In this document: positions 26,828-35,969 of the stretch, piece by piece
Position numbering within the stretch: the stretch's first letter is position 1
Layout of the letters: each line of letters opens with the position of its first letter
Assembly (NCBI GenBank): GCA_050847315.1
Contig: CP193791.1
Strand: one strand, 5' to 3'
Source: Cedecea sp000277545
Lineage (GTDB): Bacteria; Pseudomonadota; Gammaproteobacteria; Enterobacterales; Enterobacteriaceae
Length of the DNA stretch: 64,000 nucleotides
The notes under the pieces: model-generated
The model's database searches: none
What the model saw: only the letters and a program-made list of their open reading frames with translations
Told to the model about the DNA's origin: nothing
Translations under genes and position numbers: made by a program

Positions 26828-26848
26828 GCCCTGCGCACCGCGCAGGGC
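26828..26848 (+). promoter_or_regulatory. Stable hairpin in the hslVU 5' untranslated region
   Basis: GCCCTGCGC-ACC-GCGCAGGGC is a perfect 9-bp GC-rich stem with a 3-base loop, a few bases after the expected transcript start and 32 bases before the hslV GTG. It is likely a 5' mRNA-stabilising element, as reported for hslVU of E. coli from memory. There is no T-run, so it is not a terminator. Confidence 0.75.
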
Positions 26849-26880
26849 TCCTGTTTAGCTGATGCAAAAGGGGTCCGATC

Positions 26881-27411
26881 GTGACAACAATAGTAAGTGT
26901 ACGTCGTAACGGCCATGTGGTTATTGCCGGCGATGGCCAGGCCACGCTGGGTAATACCGTCATGAAAGGTAACGTCAAAAAAGTACGTCGCCTGTACAAC
27001 GATAAAGTGATCGCGGGTTTTGCCGGCGGTACTGCGGATGCCTTCACGCTGTTCGAACTGTTTGAGCGCAAGCTGGAAATGCATCAGGGTCACCTGGTGA
27101 AAGCCGCCGTTGAGCTGGCGAAAGACTGGCGTACCGACCGCATGCTGCGCAAGCTTGAAGCGCTGCTGGCCGTGGCCGACGAAAGCGCGTCGCTGATCAT
27201 CACCGGTAACGGGGACGTCATCCAGCCTGAAAACGATCTGATTGCCATTGGCTCCGGCGGCCCGTACGCCCAGGCCGCAGCCCGCGCCCTTCTGGAAAAT
27301 ACCGAAATGGGCGCGCGCGATATCGCTGTGAAAGCGTTGGATATTGCAGGTGATATCTGCGTTTATACCAACCACTTCCATACCATCGAAGAATTACCGT
27401 CTAAAGCGTAA
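26881..27411 (+). CDS. hslV: HslV (ClpQ), proteasome-like peptidase subunit
   Basis: Threonine protease forming a double hexamer that degrades unfolded proteins with HslU. 176 residues, GTG start at 26881; the catalytic Thr is residue 2 of MTTIVSVRRNGHV after removal of the initiator. GDGQATLGNTVMK and GTADAFTLFELFE are conserved. Nine bases ahead of hslU, with a heat-shock promoter upstream. Confidence 0.98.
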   Translation: MTTIVSVRRNGHVVIAGDGQATLGNTVMKGNVKKVRRLYNDKVIAGFAGGTADAFTLFELFERKLEMHQGHLVKAAVELAKDWRTDRMLRKLEALLAVADESASLIITGNGDVIQPENDLIAIGSGGPYAQAAARALLENTEMGARDIAVKALDIAGDICVYTNHFHTIEELPSKA

Positions 27412-27420
27412 GGATCTCCC

Positions 27421-28755
27421 ATGTCTGAAATGACCCCACGCGAAATTGTTAGCGAGCTGAATAAACACATTATCGGCCAGGACAACGCTAAGCGCTCCGT
27501 CGCTATCGCCTTACGTAACCGCTGGCGCCGTATGCAGCTTGATGAAGAGCTGCGCCATGAAGTTACCCCTAAAAACATTCTGATGATCGGCCCAACCGGC
27601 GTGGGTAAAACCGAAATTGCCCGCCGCCTGGCAAAACTGGCCAACGCGCCGTTCATCAAAGTTGAAGCGACCAAATTCACCGAAGTCGGCTATGTGGGCA
27701 AAGAAGTGGACTCCATTATCCGCGATCTGACCGATGCCGCAGTCAAAATGGTGCGCATGCAGTCTATCGAGAAGAACCGCTACCGCGCTGAAGAAATGGC
27801 CGAAGAGCGTATTCTCGACGTGCTGATCCCACCGGCGAAGAACAACTGGGGTCAGGCGGAAGCCCAGCAGGAGCCATCGGCTGCTCGCCAGTCGTTCCGC
27901 AAGAAACTGCGCGAAGGCCAACTGGATGATAAAGAGATCGAAATCGATCTCGCCGCTGCACCGATGGGCGTAGAAATCATGGCACCTCCTGGCATGGAAG
28001 AGATGACCAGCCAGCTGCAGTCCATGTTCCAGAACCTGGGCGGCCAGAAGCAAAAGCCACGCAAGCTGAAAATCAAAGATGCGATGAAGCTGCTGGTGGA
28101 AGAAGAAGCGGCGAAGCTGGTGAACCCGGAAGAGCTGAAGCAGGACGCCATCGACGCAGTTGAGCAGCACGGGATCGTGTTTATCGACGAAATCGACAAA
28201 ATTTGTAAGCGTGGCGGCAACAGCTCCGGCCCGGATGTGTCCCGCGAAGGCGTACAGCGTGACCTGCTGCCGCTGGTAGAAGGCTGCACCGTATCCACCA
28301 AGCACGGCATGGTAAAAACTGACCACATCCTGTTTATCGCTTCCGGCGCGTTCCAGGTTGCGAGCCCGTCAGACCTGATTCCTGAGCTGCAGGGGCGTTT
28401 GCCTATCCGCGTTGAGCTGCAGGCGCTGACCGTAGACGATTTCGAGCGCATCCTGACCGAACCTAACGCCTCCGTGACCGTACAGTACAAAGCGCTGATG
28501 GCAACCGAAGGCGTGAACATCGACTTTACCGAGGACGGTATTCGTCGTATTGCTCAGGCTGCCTGGCAGGTAAACGAATCTACCGAAAACATCGGGGCGC
28601 GTCGCCTTCACACCGTGCTTGAACGTCTGATGGAAGATATCTCCTATGACGCCAGCGAGTTAGATGGTCAGTCCATCCTGATCGATGCCGAATACGTCGG
28701 TAAACATCTGGATGAGCTGGTTGCAGATGAAGACCTGAGCCGTTTTATCCTATAA
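27421..28755 (+). CDS. hslU: HslU (ClpY), AAA+ unfoldase subunit
   Basis: ATPase ring that unfolds and feeds substrates to HslV. 444 residues, with Walker A GPTGVGKTEIA near 57-67, the pore loop GYVGKEVDS near 90-98, an insertion I-domain (~110-240), Walker B VFIDEIDKI near 251-259, and the C-terminal tail DEDLSRFIL that inserts into HslV. Second gene of hslVU; a terminator follows. Confidence 0.98.
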   Translation: MSEMTPREIVSELNKHIIGQDNAKRSVAIALRNRWRRMQLDEELRHEVTPKNILMIGPTGVGKTEIARRLAKLANAPFIKVEATKFTEVGYVGKEVDSIIRDLTDAAVKMVRMQSIEKNRYRAEEMAEERILDVLIPPAKNNWGQAEAQQEPSAARQSFRKKLREGQLDDKEIEIDLAAAPMGVEIMAPPGMEEMTSQLQSMFQNLGGQKQKPRKLKIKDAMKLLVEEEAAKLVNPEELKQDAIDAVEQHGIVFIDEIDKICKRGGNSSGPDVSREGVQRDLLPLVEGCTVSTKHGMVKTDHILFIASGAFQVASPSDLIPELQGRLPIRVELQALTVDDFERILTEPNASVTVQYKALMATEGVNIDFTEDGIRRIAQAAWQVNESTENIGARRLHTVLERLMEDISYDASELDGQSILIDAEYVGKHLDELVADEDLSRFIL

Positions 28756-28781
28756 TCCGGCTAACGCATTTTCTTCATTTG

Positions 28782-28811
28782 AAATGGAGGGCTTATGCCC
28801 TCCATTTTTTT
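28782..28811 (+). terminator. Terminator after hslVU
   Basis: AAATGGAGGGC-TTAT-GCCCTCCATTT followed by further T; 27 bases past the hslU stop. Confidence 0.9.
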
Positions 28812-28832
28812 ATCTAAACTGGCAACCAAATA

Positions 28833-29759
28833 ATGAGCGATTCGCAACCTACAAGTGTCACCCAGGCCTGGCTGGAAAGCCTTCGCCCACGCACGCTACC
28901 TCTGGCGTTTGCTTCAATCGTCTGCGGTTCGGCCCTGACTTACTGGCAAGGTGTCTTTGACCCGGCTGTGGCGCTGCTGGCGCTGCTGACCGCCGGACTT
29001 TTGCAGATCCTGTCTAACCTCGCCAATGACTATGGCGACGCGGTCAAAGGCAGCGACAAAGAAGACCGTCTCGGGCCACTACGCGGGATGCAAAAAGGAA
29101 TGATTACTCAGGCGCAGATGAAACGTGCGCTAGTCATCACCGTCATCCTCATTTGTTTGTCGGGTCTGTCGCTGGTCGCTCTTGCCTGCCATACCTTCTC
29201 CGATTTCATGGGCTTCTTGCTACTTGGGCTGCTGTCTATCGTCGCCGCCATTACCTACACCGTCGGCACCCGTCCTTATGGCTACATGGGGCTGGGAGAT
29301 ATCTCAGTGCTGGTGTTCTTCGGCTGGATTAGCGTGGCGGGTACCTGGTATCTGCAGGCTAATTCGCTGGCGGCGCTGGTGATTCTGCCGGCCACGGCCT
29401 GTGGGTTACTCGCCACCGCAGTGCTGAATATCAATAACCTGCGTGATATCGATAGCGATCGTGAGAACGGTAAAAATACCCTTGCTGTACGTCTTGGGCC
29501 CATTGTTGCACGCCGCTATCATGCCGCTCTGCTCATCGGGGCTTTGGCCTGTCTCGCCCTGTTTAACCTTATCTGGCTCAAGAGCCTGTGGGGATGGTTA
29601 TTTGTTCTGGCCGCGCCGCTGCTGCTCAAGCAGGTTACCTACGTCATGCGGGAGCAAGATCCCGTGGCGATGCGTCCGATGCTGGAACGCACCGTCAAAG
29701 CCGCGTTGCTGACGAATCTGCTGTTTGCTCTGGGCGTCGTCCTCAGTACCGTGGCGTGA
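28833..29759 (+). CDS. menA: MenA, 1,4-dihydroxy-2-naphthoate octaprenyltransferase
   Basis: UbiA-superfamily membrane enzyme that prenylates dihydroxynaphthoate toward menaquinone. 308 residues with about 8-9 membrane segments. The first aspartate-rich motif is SNLANDYGDAVKGSDKED near 61-78 and the second is NNLRDIDSDRENGK near 204-217, both binding Mg-prenyl diphosphate. Lies between hslVU and rraA, as in E. coli. Confidence 0.97.
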   Translation: MSDSQPTSVTQAWLESLRPRTLPLAFASIVCGSALTYWQGVFDPAVALLALLTAGLLQILSNLANDYGDAVKGSDKEDRLGPLRGMQKGMITQAQMKRALVITVILICLSGLSLVALACHTFSDFMGFLLLGLLSIVAAITYTVGTRPYGYMGLGDISVLVFFGWISVAGTWYLQANSLAALVILPATACGLLATAVLNINNLRDIDSDRENGKNTLAVRLGPIVARRYHAALLIGALACLALFNLIWLKSLWGWLFVLAAPLLLKQVTYVMREQDPVAMRPMLERTVKAALLTNLLFALGVVLSTVA

Positions 29760-29854
29760 TGACTGACAAATATCAATTAACAATTGATGATTTTGCCAAC
29801 AGTTAACAGAACGCGATATACTGACAACTCCTGCAGCAAATGAACCTTAATCCT

Positions 29855-30340
29855 ATGAAATACGATACTTCTGAGCTTTGTGACATCTACCAGGAAGAGG
29901 TCAACGTCGTTGAGCCGTTGTTCTCCAACTTTGGTGGCCGCTCGTCATTTGGTGGGCAAATCATCACGGTGAAATGTTTCGAGGACAACGGGTTGCTGTA
30001 CGATCTGCTCGAAGAGAATGGCCGTGGGCGAGTCCTGCTGGTAGACGGCGGTGGTTCAGTACGCCGCGCGCTGATTGATGCGGAACTGGCTCGTCTTGCG
30101 CTGCAAAACGAGTGGGAAGGCATTGTGGTTTACGGCGCGGTGCGCCAGGTGGATGACCTGGAAGAGCTGGACATTGGCATCCAGGCGATTGCCGCCATCC
30201 CGGCTGGCTCCGCGGGAGAAGGCATCGGCGAAAGCGATGTGCGCGTCAATTTTGGTGGCGTGACCTTCTTCTCAGGCGACCATCTGTATGCCGATAACAC
30301 CGGCATCATTCTCTCCGAAGATCCGCTGGATATTGAGTAA
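29855..30340 (+). CDS. rraA: RraA, regulator of RNase E activity A
   Basis: Trimeric protein that binds the C-terminal scaffold of RNase E and inhibits mRNA decay. ATG 29855 gives the usual 161 residues (MKYDTSELCD); an ATG 15 bases upstream is rejected on family length. The fold is that of class-II aldolase-like RraA (GGGSVRRALIDAELA near 72-86; GESDVRVNFGGV near 128). Its own promoter probably lies in the 95-base gap after menA. Confidence 0.96.
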   Translation: MKYDTSELCDIYQEEVNVVEPLFSNFGGRSSFGGQIITVKCFEDNGLLYDLLEENGRGRVLLVDGGGSVRRALIDAELARLALQNEWEGIVVYGAVRQVDDLEELDIGIQAIAAIPAGSAGEGIGESDVRVNFGGVTFFSGDHLYADNTGIILSEDPLDIE

Positions 30341-30356
30341 TCCGGTCGATGAATTG

Positions 30357-30388
30357 CAAAACGGGCGCCTCAGGCGCCCGTTTTTTTT
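30357..30388. terminator. Bidirectional terminator between rraA and zapB
   Basis: AAAACGGGCGCC-TCA-GGCGCCCGTTTTTTTT; A-run and T-run on opposite sides serve both convergent genes. Confidence 0.92.
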
Positions 30389-30402
30389 GTCGGAAGCAGG
30401 AA

Positions 30403-30642
30403 TTACACTTCTTCCATTTTGCCCAGCAGCGCGTGTAAACGCTCCTGCCAGACATGCTGTTGTTCTTTCAGGCTGCTGTTTTCACGCACCAGCTCTTCAT
30501 GGTTGCTTTGCGCCTGCTGAACTTCCTGAGCCAGACCGTTATTTTTCTCTTTCAGCTCTTCGATTTCCATCTGTAACAACGTAATCGTGTCAACCGCCTG
30601 CTGAACTTTTGCTTCCAGTTTCTCAAACACTTCAAATGACAT
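30403..30642 (-). CDS. zapB: ZapB, FtsZ-ring-associated coiled-coil protein
   Basis: Small cytoplasmic protein that thickens the Z-ring with ZapA and links it to MatP. The 79-residue product is a continuous coiled coil (hydrophobic heptads through LEAKVQQAVDTITLLQMEIEELKEK...). ATG at 30642 has AGGAG at good spacing; the product is two residues shorter at the N-terminus than E. coli ZapB. Single gene. Confidence 0.96.
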   Translation of the reverse strand: MSFEVFEKLEAKVQQAVDTITLLQMEIEELKEKNNGLAQEVQQAQSNHEELVRENSSLKEQQHVWQERLHALLGKMEEV

Positions 30643-31077
30643 TTCGAACTCTCCTGAATGGCAAGGCGTTGATGGATGGCTATCCTCGTCCCGATTCTAC
30701 GGCGACGCCTTTATGAACGTATGCACAACACGTAGCGTAACTCGATTGTAAGTAGCCCGGATGCCCGTGTCCAGCGGCTTACCGCGCTCTTTGCGTAACA
30801 TGACGTTTTTCAGCCTATGCTGAAAGCCAGGGTTCACGGTCGATTCGAATTGTTAAAAAACACGTTAACAAAACGCGTAATTCCCCCTTCTTTCCCATGA
30901 GGCACCGCTCATTTTTTAGCGCGAAAACGCTCATTTTCTTGACGCACCACGCACATTTTAAGTTCGATATTTCTCGTTTGTGCTCGTTAACGATAAATTA
31001 ACACCATGCCTACATGGCATAAAGGTGACAAGGATGCTCGACAACAATAATCATCAATTTGCCTTCAGGACCCCACT
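30643..31077. other. Intergenic region zapB-glpF
   Basis: 435 bases without a credible gene. The half near glpF (30896-31000) is its control region. The zapB half includes a short REP-like block around 30752-30790 (GTAGCCCGGATG ... GCGGCTTACC), too degraded to call a repeat. Confidence 0.6.
30896..31000 (+). promoter_or_regulatory. glpFKX promoter with GlpR operators
   Basis: Multiple GlpR-type half-sites: CGCTCATTTTTT near 30906, GCGCGAAAACGCTCATT near 30920, AGTTCGATATTTCTCGTTTG at 30961-30980, and the palindrome CTCGTTAACGA at 30983-30993. The stretch ACATTTTAAGTTCGATATTT closely resembles the E. coli glpF control region from memory. GlpR represses glpFKX in the absence of glycerol-3-phosphate; CRP sites are expected between them. 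Confidence 0.75.
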
Positions 31078-31932
31078 ATGAGTCAGACCGCTACAACAAC
31101 CTTAAAAGGCCAGTGCATCGCCGAATTCATGGGTACCGCGTTGTTGATCTTCTTCGGTGTGGGATGTGTTGCTGCATTGAAAGTGGCCGGTGCCACGTTC
31201 GGGCAGTGGGAAATCAGCATCATCTGGGGCTTAGGGGTGGCAATGGCCATCTATATGACCGCAGGTGTTTCCGGCGCACATCTTAACCCGGCAGTAACGA
31301 TCGCACTCTGGCTGTTCGCTTGTTTTGACGGACGCAAAGTCGTGCCGTTTATTATTTCACAGTTCCTTGGCGCATTCTGCGCCGCCGCGTTGGTTTATGG
31401 CTTATATTACAATCTGTTCCTCGACTACGAACAAACGCACCATATGGTGCGCGGCAGCGTAGAAAGCCTGGATTTGGCGGGCATCTTCTCCACCTATCCG
31501 AACCCACACATTAACTTCGTCCAGGCATTCGCCGTAGAAATGGTGATCACTGCCATTCTGATGGGCGTCATTCTGGCGCTGACCGATGATGGCAACGGCG
31601 TGCCGCGTGGCCCACTGGCTCCGCTGCTGATTGGCCTGCTGATTGCGGTGATCGGCGCGTCCATGGGACCACTGACCGGGTTTGCGATGAACCCAGCGCG
31701 TGACCTTGGGCCGAAGACCTTTGCGTGGCTGGCTGGCTGGGGCGACGTCGCCTTCACCGGTGGGAAAGATATTCCTTACTTCCTGGTGCCGCTGTTTGCG
31801 CCTATTCTCGGCGCTTCCCTCGGCGCATTCGGCTACCGTAAATTGATTGGTCGCCACCTGCCATGCGACGTCTGCGTTGTCGAAGAAGACAAGCCGGACA
31901 GCAAGGTGACCTCTCAGCAAAAAGCACTGTAA
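31078..31932 (+). CDS. glpF: GlpF, glycerol facilitator (aquaglyceroporin)
   Basis: Inner-membrane channel for glycerol and small polyols. 284 residues with six membrane segments and two half-helices carrying NPA motifs: HLNPAVTI near 66-73 and MNPARDLGPK near 203-212 (the glycerol-channel form NPARD). First gene of glpFKX, 21 bases ahead of glpK. Confidence 0.98.
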   Translation: MSQTATTTLKGQCIAEFMGTALLIFFGVGCVAALKVAGATFGQWEISIIWGLGVAMAIYMTAGVSGAHLNPAVTIALWLFACFDGRKVVPFIISQFLGAFCAAALVYGLYYNLFLDYEQTHHMVRGSVESLDLAGIFSTYPNPHINFVQAFAVEMVITAILMGVILALTDDGNGVPRGPLAPLLIGLLIAVIGASMGPLTGFAMNPARDLGPKTFAWLAGWGDVAFTGGKDIPYFLVPLFAPILGASLGAFGYRKLIGRHLPCDVCVVEEDKPDSKVTSQQKAL

Positions 31933-31953
31933 TACTGACTTCAGGACTTGATT

Positions 31954-33468
31954 ATGACTACAGAAAAAAAGTACATCGTCGCTCTCGACCAGGGAACAAC
32001 CAGCTCGCGTGCCGTCGTCCTGGATCATGACGCCAACATCATTAGCGTTGCACAGCGTGAATTTGAGCAAATCTATCCTAAGCCAGGCTGGGTAGAGCAT
32101 GACCCGATGGAAATCTGGGCCACCCAAAGCTCCACGCTGGTAGAAGTGCTGGCGAAAGCCGACATCAACTCCGACGAAATCGCGGCCATCGGCATCACCA
32201 ACCAGCGTGAAACCACAGTAGTTTGGGAGCGCGAAACCGGTAAGCCAATTTACAACGCTATCGTCTGGCAGTGCCGCCGTACCGCTGATATCTGTGAAGA
32301 GTTGAAGCGCAACGGCATGGAAGAATACGTGCGTCACAACACCGGCCTCGTGGTGGACCCGTACTTCTCCGGCACTAAAGTTAAATGGATCCTCGACCAC
32401 GTCGAAGGCTCCCGCGAGCGTGCTCGCCGTGGTGAACTGCTGTTCGGTACCGTGGATACCTGGCTCATCTGGAAGATGACTCAGGGGCGTGTACACGTCA
32501 CCGACTACACCAACGCTTCTCGTACCATGCTGTTTAACATCCACGAACTTGACTGGGATGACCGCATGCTGGAAGCGCTGGATATTCCTCGCGCTATGCT
32601 GCCGGAAGTGCGCAAGTCTTCCGAAGTCTATGGCCAGACCAACATCGGCGGTAAGGGCGGCACGCGTATTCCTATTGCCGGGATCGCAGGTGACCAACAG
32701 GCCGCGCTGTTTGGCCAGCTGTGCGTGAAAGAAGGGATGGCGAAGAACACCTACGGAACCGGCTGCTTTATGCTGATGAACACCGGTGAGAAAGCCGTGG
32801 CCTCCACCAATGGCCTGCTGACGACTATCGCCTGCGGCCCGAAAGGTGAAGTGAACTACGCGCTGGAAGGCGCCGTATTCATGGCGGGGGCATCCATTCA
32901 GTGGCTGCGTGACGAAATGAAGCTGATTGGCGATGCGTTCGACTCCGAGTACTTCGCCAACAAGGTGAAGGATACCAACGGCGTCTACGTTGTGCCTGCG
33001 TTCACTGGCCTCGGCGCACCTTACTGGGACCCGTATGCACGTGGGGCTATTTTCGGCCTGACCCGCGGCGTGAACTCTAACCACATCATTCGCGCCACTC
33101 TGGAATCAATCGCCTACCAGACCCGTGACGTGCTGGAAGCAATGCAGGCAGACTCAGGTATTCGTCTGCACGCGCTGCGCGTGGACGGCGGTGCGGTAGC
33201 CAACAACTTCCTGATGCAGTTCCAGTCCGACATTCTGGGTACCCGTGTTGAGCGTCCTGAAGTTCGCGAAGTCACTGCGTTGGGTGCGGCTTACCTGGCC
33301 GGTCTGGCCGTGGGCTTCTGGCAGAACCTCGATGAGCTGCAGGAGAAATCCGTCATCGAGAAAGAGTTCCGCCCTGGTATCGAAACCACCGAGCGTAATT
33401 ACCGCTACGCCGGCTGGCAGAAGGCGGTTAAACGCGCCCTTGCCTGGGAAGATCACGAAGAGAAATAA
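31954..33468 (+). CDS. glpK: GlpK, glycerol kinase
   Basis: Phosphorylates glycerol to sn-glycerol-3-phosphate; inhibited by fructose-1,6-bisphosphate and unphosphorylated EIIA-Glc in E. coli. ATG 31954 gives 504 residues; a TTG six bases upstream is rejected. FGGY-kinase motifs: ALDQGTTSSRA near 9-19, GIAGDQQAALFGQL near 265, and the C-terminal FGGY-type signature GGGAVANNFLMQFQSD-like (DGGAVANNFLMQ) near 412. Lies behind glpF. Confidence 0.97.
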   Translation: MTTEKKYIVALDQGTTSSRAVVLDHDANIISVAQREFEQIYPKPGWVEHDPMEIWATQSSTLVEVLAKADINSDEIAAIGITNQRETTVVWERETGKPIYNAIVWQCRRTADICEELKRNGMEEYVRHNTGLVVDPYFSGTKVKWILDHVEGSRERARRGELLFGTVDTWLIWKMTQGRVHVTDYTNASRTMLFNIHELDWDDRMLEALDIPRAMLPEVRKSSEVYGQTNIGGKGGTRIPIAGIAGDQQAALFGQLCVKEGMAKNTYGTGCFMLMNTGEKAVASTNGLLTTIACGPKGEVNYALEGAVFMAGASIQWLRDEMKLIGDAFDSEYFANKVKDTNGVYVVPAFTGLGAPYWDPYARGAIFGLTRGVNSNHIIRATLESIAYQTRDVLEAMQADSGIRLHALRVDGGAVANNFLMQFQSDILGTRVERPEVREVTALGAAYLAGLAVGFWQNLDELQEKSVIEKEFRPGIETTERNYRYAGWQKAVKRALAWEDHEEK

Positions 33469-33574
33469 TCCCTACAAGGCCCCTGAAAAGGGGCCTTTCA
33501 GTCTCTGTCTTTCCCGCCCCTTTTCTCGCCTGTGCTAAACTCCCCGGCAATTCTGTTTGCTAAATGAGTCTGCT

Positions 33575-34585
33575 ATGAAACGAGAACTTGCCATCGAATT
33601 TTCCCGCGTGACCGAAGCCGCCGCCCTTGCTGGCTACAAATGGCTTGGCCGCGGCGATAAAAATGTCGCCGACGGCGCAGCGGTAAACGCCATGCGTATC
33701 GTCCTTAACCAGATCAATATCGACGGTGAGATCGTCATTGGCGAAGGCGAAATTGACGAAGCGCCGATGCTCTACATTGGTGAAAAAGTCGGGACAGGGA
33801 AAGGCGACGCGGTAGATATTGCCGTTGACCCCATCGAAGGTACGCGCATGACGGCGATGGGCCAGGCCAACGCTCTGGCTGTGCTCGCGGTGGGAGATAA
33901 AGGCACGTTCCTCAATGCGCCCGATATGTATATGGAAAAACTGATTGTTGGGCCTGGAGCCAAAGGCGTCATCGACCTTAATCTCAGCCTCGAGGATAAT
34001 CTTCGCCGCATCGCCGCTGCGCTGGAAAAACCGCTTAGCGAATTGACCGTAACCATTCTGGCCAAGCCACGTCACGACGAAACGATCAAAGAGATGCAAA
34101 AGCTTGGCGTGCGCGTGTTCGCTATTCCCGATGGCGACGTAGCGGCTTCTATTTTGACCTGCATGCCGGACAGCGAAGTGGATGTCCTCTACGGCATCGG
34201 CGGTGCGCCGGAAGGTGTCGTTTCAGCGGCAGTGATCCGTGCGCTGGACGGCGACATGCAGGGCCGCCTGCTGGCTCGCCACCACGTAAAAGGCGACAGT
34301 GAAGAAAACCGCCGCATCGGCGAACAGGAACTGGCGCGCTGCAAAGCAATGGGCATTGAGGCTGAACGCGTGCTGAAGCTCGATGAAATGGCGCGTAACG
34401 ACAACGTTATTTTCTCCGCAACAGGCATCACCAAAGGTGATCTGCTGGAAGGGATCACCCGTAAAGGCAATATGGCCACCACGGAGACGCTGCTGATTCG
34501 CGGTAAATCCCGCACGATCCGCCGCATTCAGTCTATTCATTATCTCGATCGTAAAGATACCGAGGTACAGAAGCATATTCTGTAA
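33575..34585 (+). CDS. glpX: GlpX, class II fructose-1,6-bisphosphatase
   Basis: Gluconeogenic phosphatase, Li-sensitive-phosphatase fold. ATG 33575 gives the standard 336 residues (MKRELAIEFSRV); an ATG 18 bases upstream is rejected. Metal-binding motifs: GEGEIDEAPM near 55-64 and DPIEGTRMT near 85-93. Third gene of glpFKX, 106 bases behind glpK; a separate promoter is not excluded. Confidence 0.97.
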   Translation: MKRELAIEFSRVTEAAALAGYKWLGRGDKNVADGAAVNAMRIVLNQINIDGEIVIGEGEIDEAPMLYIGEKVGTGKGDAVDIAVDPIEGTRMTAMGQANALAVLAVGDKGTFLNAPDMYMEKLIVGPGAKGVIDLNLSLEDNLRRIAAALEKPLSELTVTILAKPRHDETIKEMQKLGVRVFAIPDGDVAASILTCMPDSEVDVLYGIGGAPEGVVSAAVIRALDGDMQGRLLARHHVKGDSEENRRIGEQELARCKAMGIEAERVLKLDEMARNDNVIFSATGITKGDLLEGITRKGNMATTETLLIRGKSRTIRRIQSIHYLDRKDTEVQKHIL

Positions 34586-34684
34586 CGTTTCTCGTTTGTT
34601 GGTTCGAGCTTTCCGGCTCGTTTGGGCTGGAAATGCTGCCACATTCTGGTGAAGATAGGTAAAAAGCAACGACGGGAGTACAAC

Positions 34685-35431
34685 ATGGCGGAGTGGGTTA
34701 CAGGTAAAGTTACCAGAGTTCAAAACTGGACGGATTCTCTCTTCAGCCTGACGGTTCATGCGCCGGTGCATGCGTTTACCGCCGGGCAATTTACCAAGCT
34801 TGGGCTGGAAATTGACGGCGAACGCGTACAGCGCGCCTACTCCTACGTGAATGCCCCCAGTAATCCCGATCTCGAGTTCTATCTGGTCACCGTTCCCGAA
34901 GGGAAACTCAGCCCACGTCTGCATGCGCTCAAGCCTGGCGATGAAGTGCAGCTGGTAAGCGAAGCCGCCGGGTTCTTTGTGCTGGAAGAAATTCCTGAGT
35001 GCAAAACACTCTGGATGCTGGCGACCGGCACCGCGCTGGGGCCTTATCTTTCAATCCTGCAGGAAGGCAAAGACCTTGAACGTTTTGAGAATATCGTGCT
35101 GCTCCATGCGGTCCGCTATGCCAATGATTTAAGCTATCTGCCGCTGATGCTTGAACTACAAGAACGCTACCAGGGCAAACTGCGTATTCAAACCGTTGTC
35201 AGCCGCGAAACGGTCGCCGGTTCGCTCACCGGGCGTGTTCCGGCGCTGATAGAAAGCGGTGAGCTGGAGGCCGCCGTTGGTTTACCGATGGATATTGAAA
35301 CCAGCCATGTGATGCTATGCGGTAACCCGCAAATGGTGCGTGACACGCAACAGCTATTGAAAGATACCCGGCAGATGGCCAAACATCTGCGCCGCAGGCC
35401 TGGCCACATGACCGCCGAGCATTACTGGTAA
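34685..35431 (+). CDS. fpr: Fpr, ferredoxin/flavodoxin-NADP+ reductase
   Basis: FAD enzyme that reduces ferredoxin and flavodoxin with NADPH, feeding radical-SAM enzymes and oxidative repair. 248 residues: FAD-binding motif RAYSYVN near 50-56, NADPH-binding GTALGPYLSIL near 113-123, C-terminal VMLCGNPQMVRDTQ and the terminal aromatic HYW. ATG 34685 with GGGAG upstream. SoxRS regulation is expected from E. coli but no soxbox was resolved. One base separates it from the convergent yiiR. Confidence 0.97.
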   Translation: MAEWVTGKVTRVQNWTDSLFSLTVHAPVHAFTAGQFTKLGLEIDGERVQRAYSYVNAPSNPDLEFYLVTVPEGKLSPRLHALKPGDEVQLVSEAAGFFVLEEIPECKTLWMLATGTALGPYLSILQEGKDLERFENIVLLHAVRYANDLSYLPLMLELQERYQGKLRIQTVVSRETVAGSLTGRVPALIESGELEAAVGLPMDIETSHVMLCGNPQMVRDTQQLLKDTRQMAKHLRRRPGHMTAEHYW

Positions 35432-35432
35432 A

Positions 35433-35852
35433 TCAGCGGAATTTAACTTCGCTGGTCTCTTTCCCGAAACGGTTTTCACCCTGGGTGCCAACAAAAGCGC
35501 CCAGGTCCATCAGCACCATGACGAAAATCAGCGTGGGGATAAAACGCCCCAATCCCCACTGCCACAGGGTGCCAAAGGTTTCCCAGTTTCCCGCCACCAG
35601 CAGCCAGGCAGGAATAAAGAGCAACGCCCACCAGCCTTTTTTATCTCTGTCATGCAGGCGCTTCACAATCACCGCCGCCGTCGGAATCAACGAGCCGGTG
35701 AGGAAGAAACCCGCCGTGGAATACGGCATGATTTCGGCCCCGGCCAGGGTAAACAGAATAATCAGCCCGACTATCCACGCGCCGATCCAAATCCAAAAAT
35801 CGCGGCGTCCAATACGCCCTTTAAAAGAGAACAACCATTGCTGTATGGTCAT
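35433..35852 (-). CDS. yiiR: YiiR, DUF805 inner-membrane protein
   Basis: 139-residue membrane protein of the DUF805 family, function unknown. N-terminal SFKGRIGRRDFWIW (the typical DUF805 start) is followed by about four membrane segments (~22-42, 49-65, 80-97, 105-125) and the motif VKRLHDRDKKGWW near 63-75. Ends one base from fpr and is divergent from yiiQ. Confidence 0.9.
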   Translation of the reverse strand: MTIQQWLFSFKGRIGRRDFWIWIGAWIVGLIILFTLAGAEIMPYSTAGFFLTGSLIPTAAVIVKRLHDRDKKGWWALLFIPAWLLVAGNWETFGTLWQWGLGRFIPTLIFVMVLMDLGAFVGTQGENRFGKETSEVKFR

Positions 35853-35969
35853 GGGTAAGGTCCTTATTATTTTATCGCGGCGTAGTGTACCCTGGTCACC
35901 GCCCGTTTTGACAAGCCAACGGATTGCCGATTTAATCGGGATGATGAACCCATCAGGAGAAGTGTGTCG

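Noticed and set aside
27511..28326. 271-codon open frame antisense to hslU
   Set aside because: Shadow of a strongly biased gene; Phe/His-rich low-complexity product.
30752..30790. Possible REP/BIME element between zapB and glpF
   Set aside because: Only one arm resembles a REP and no matching inverted arm was found; too degraded to call.
31402..33084. 560-codon open frame antisense to glpF-glpK
   Set aside because: Mirror of two highly biased genes; its length is a by-product of codon use on the other strand.
34600..34625. Hairpin CGAGC...GCTCG after glpX as a terminator
   Set aside because: Only five base pairs with three T; not strong enough.
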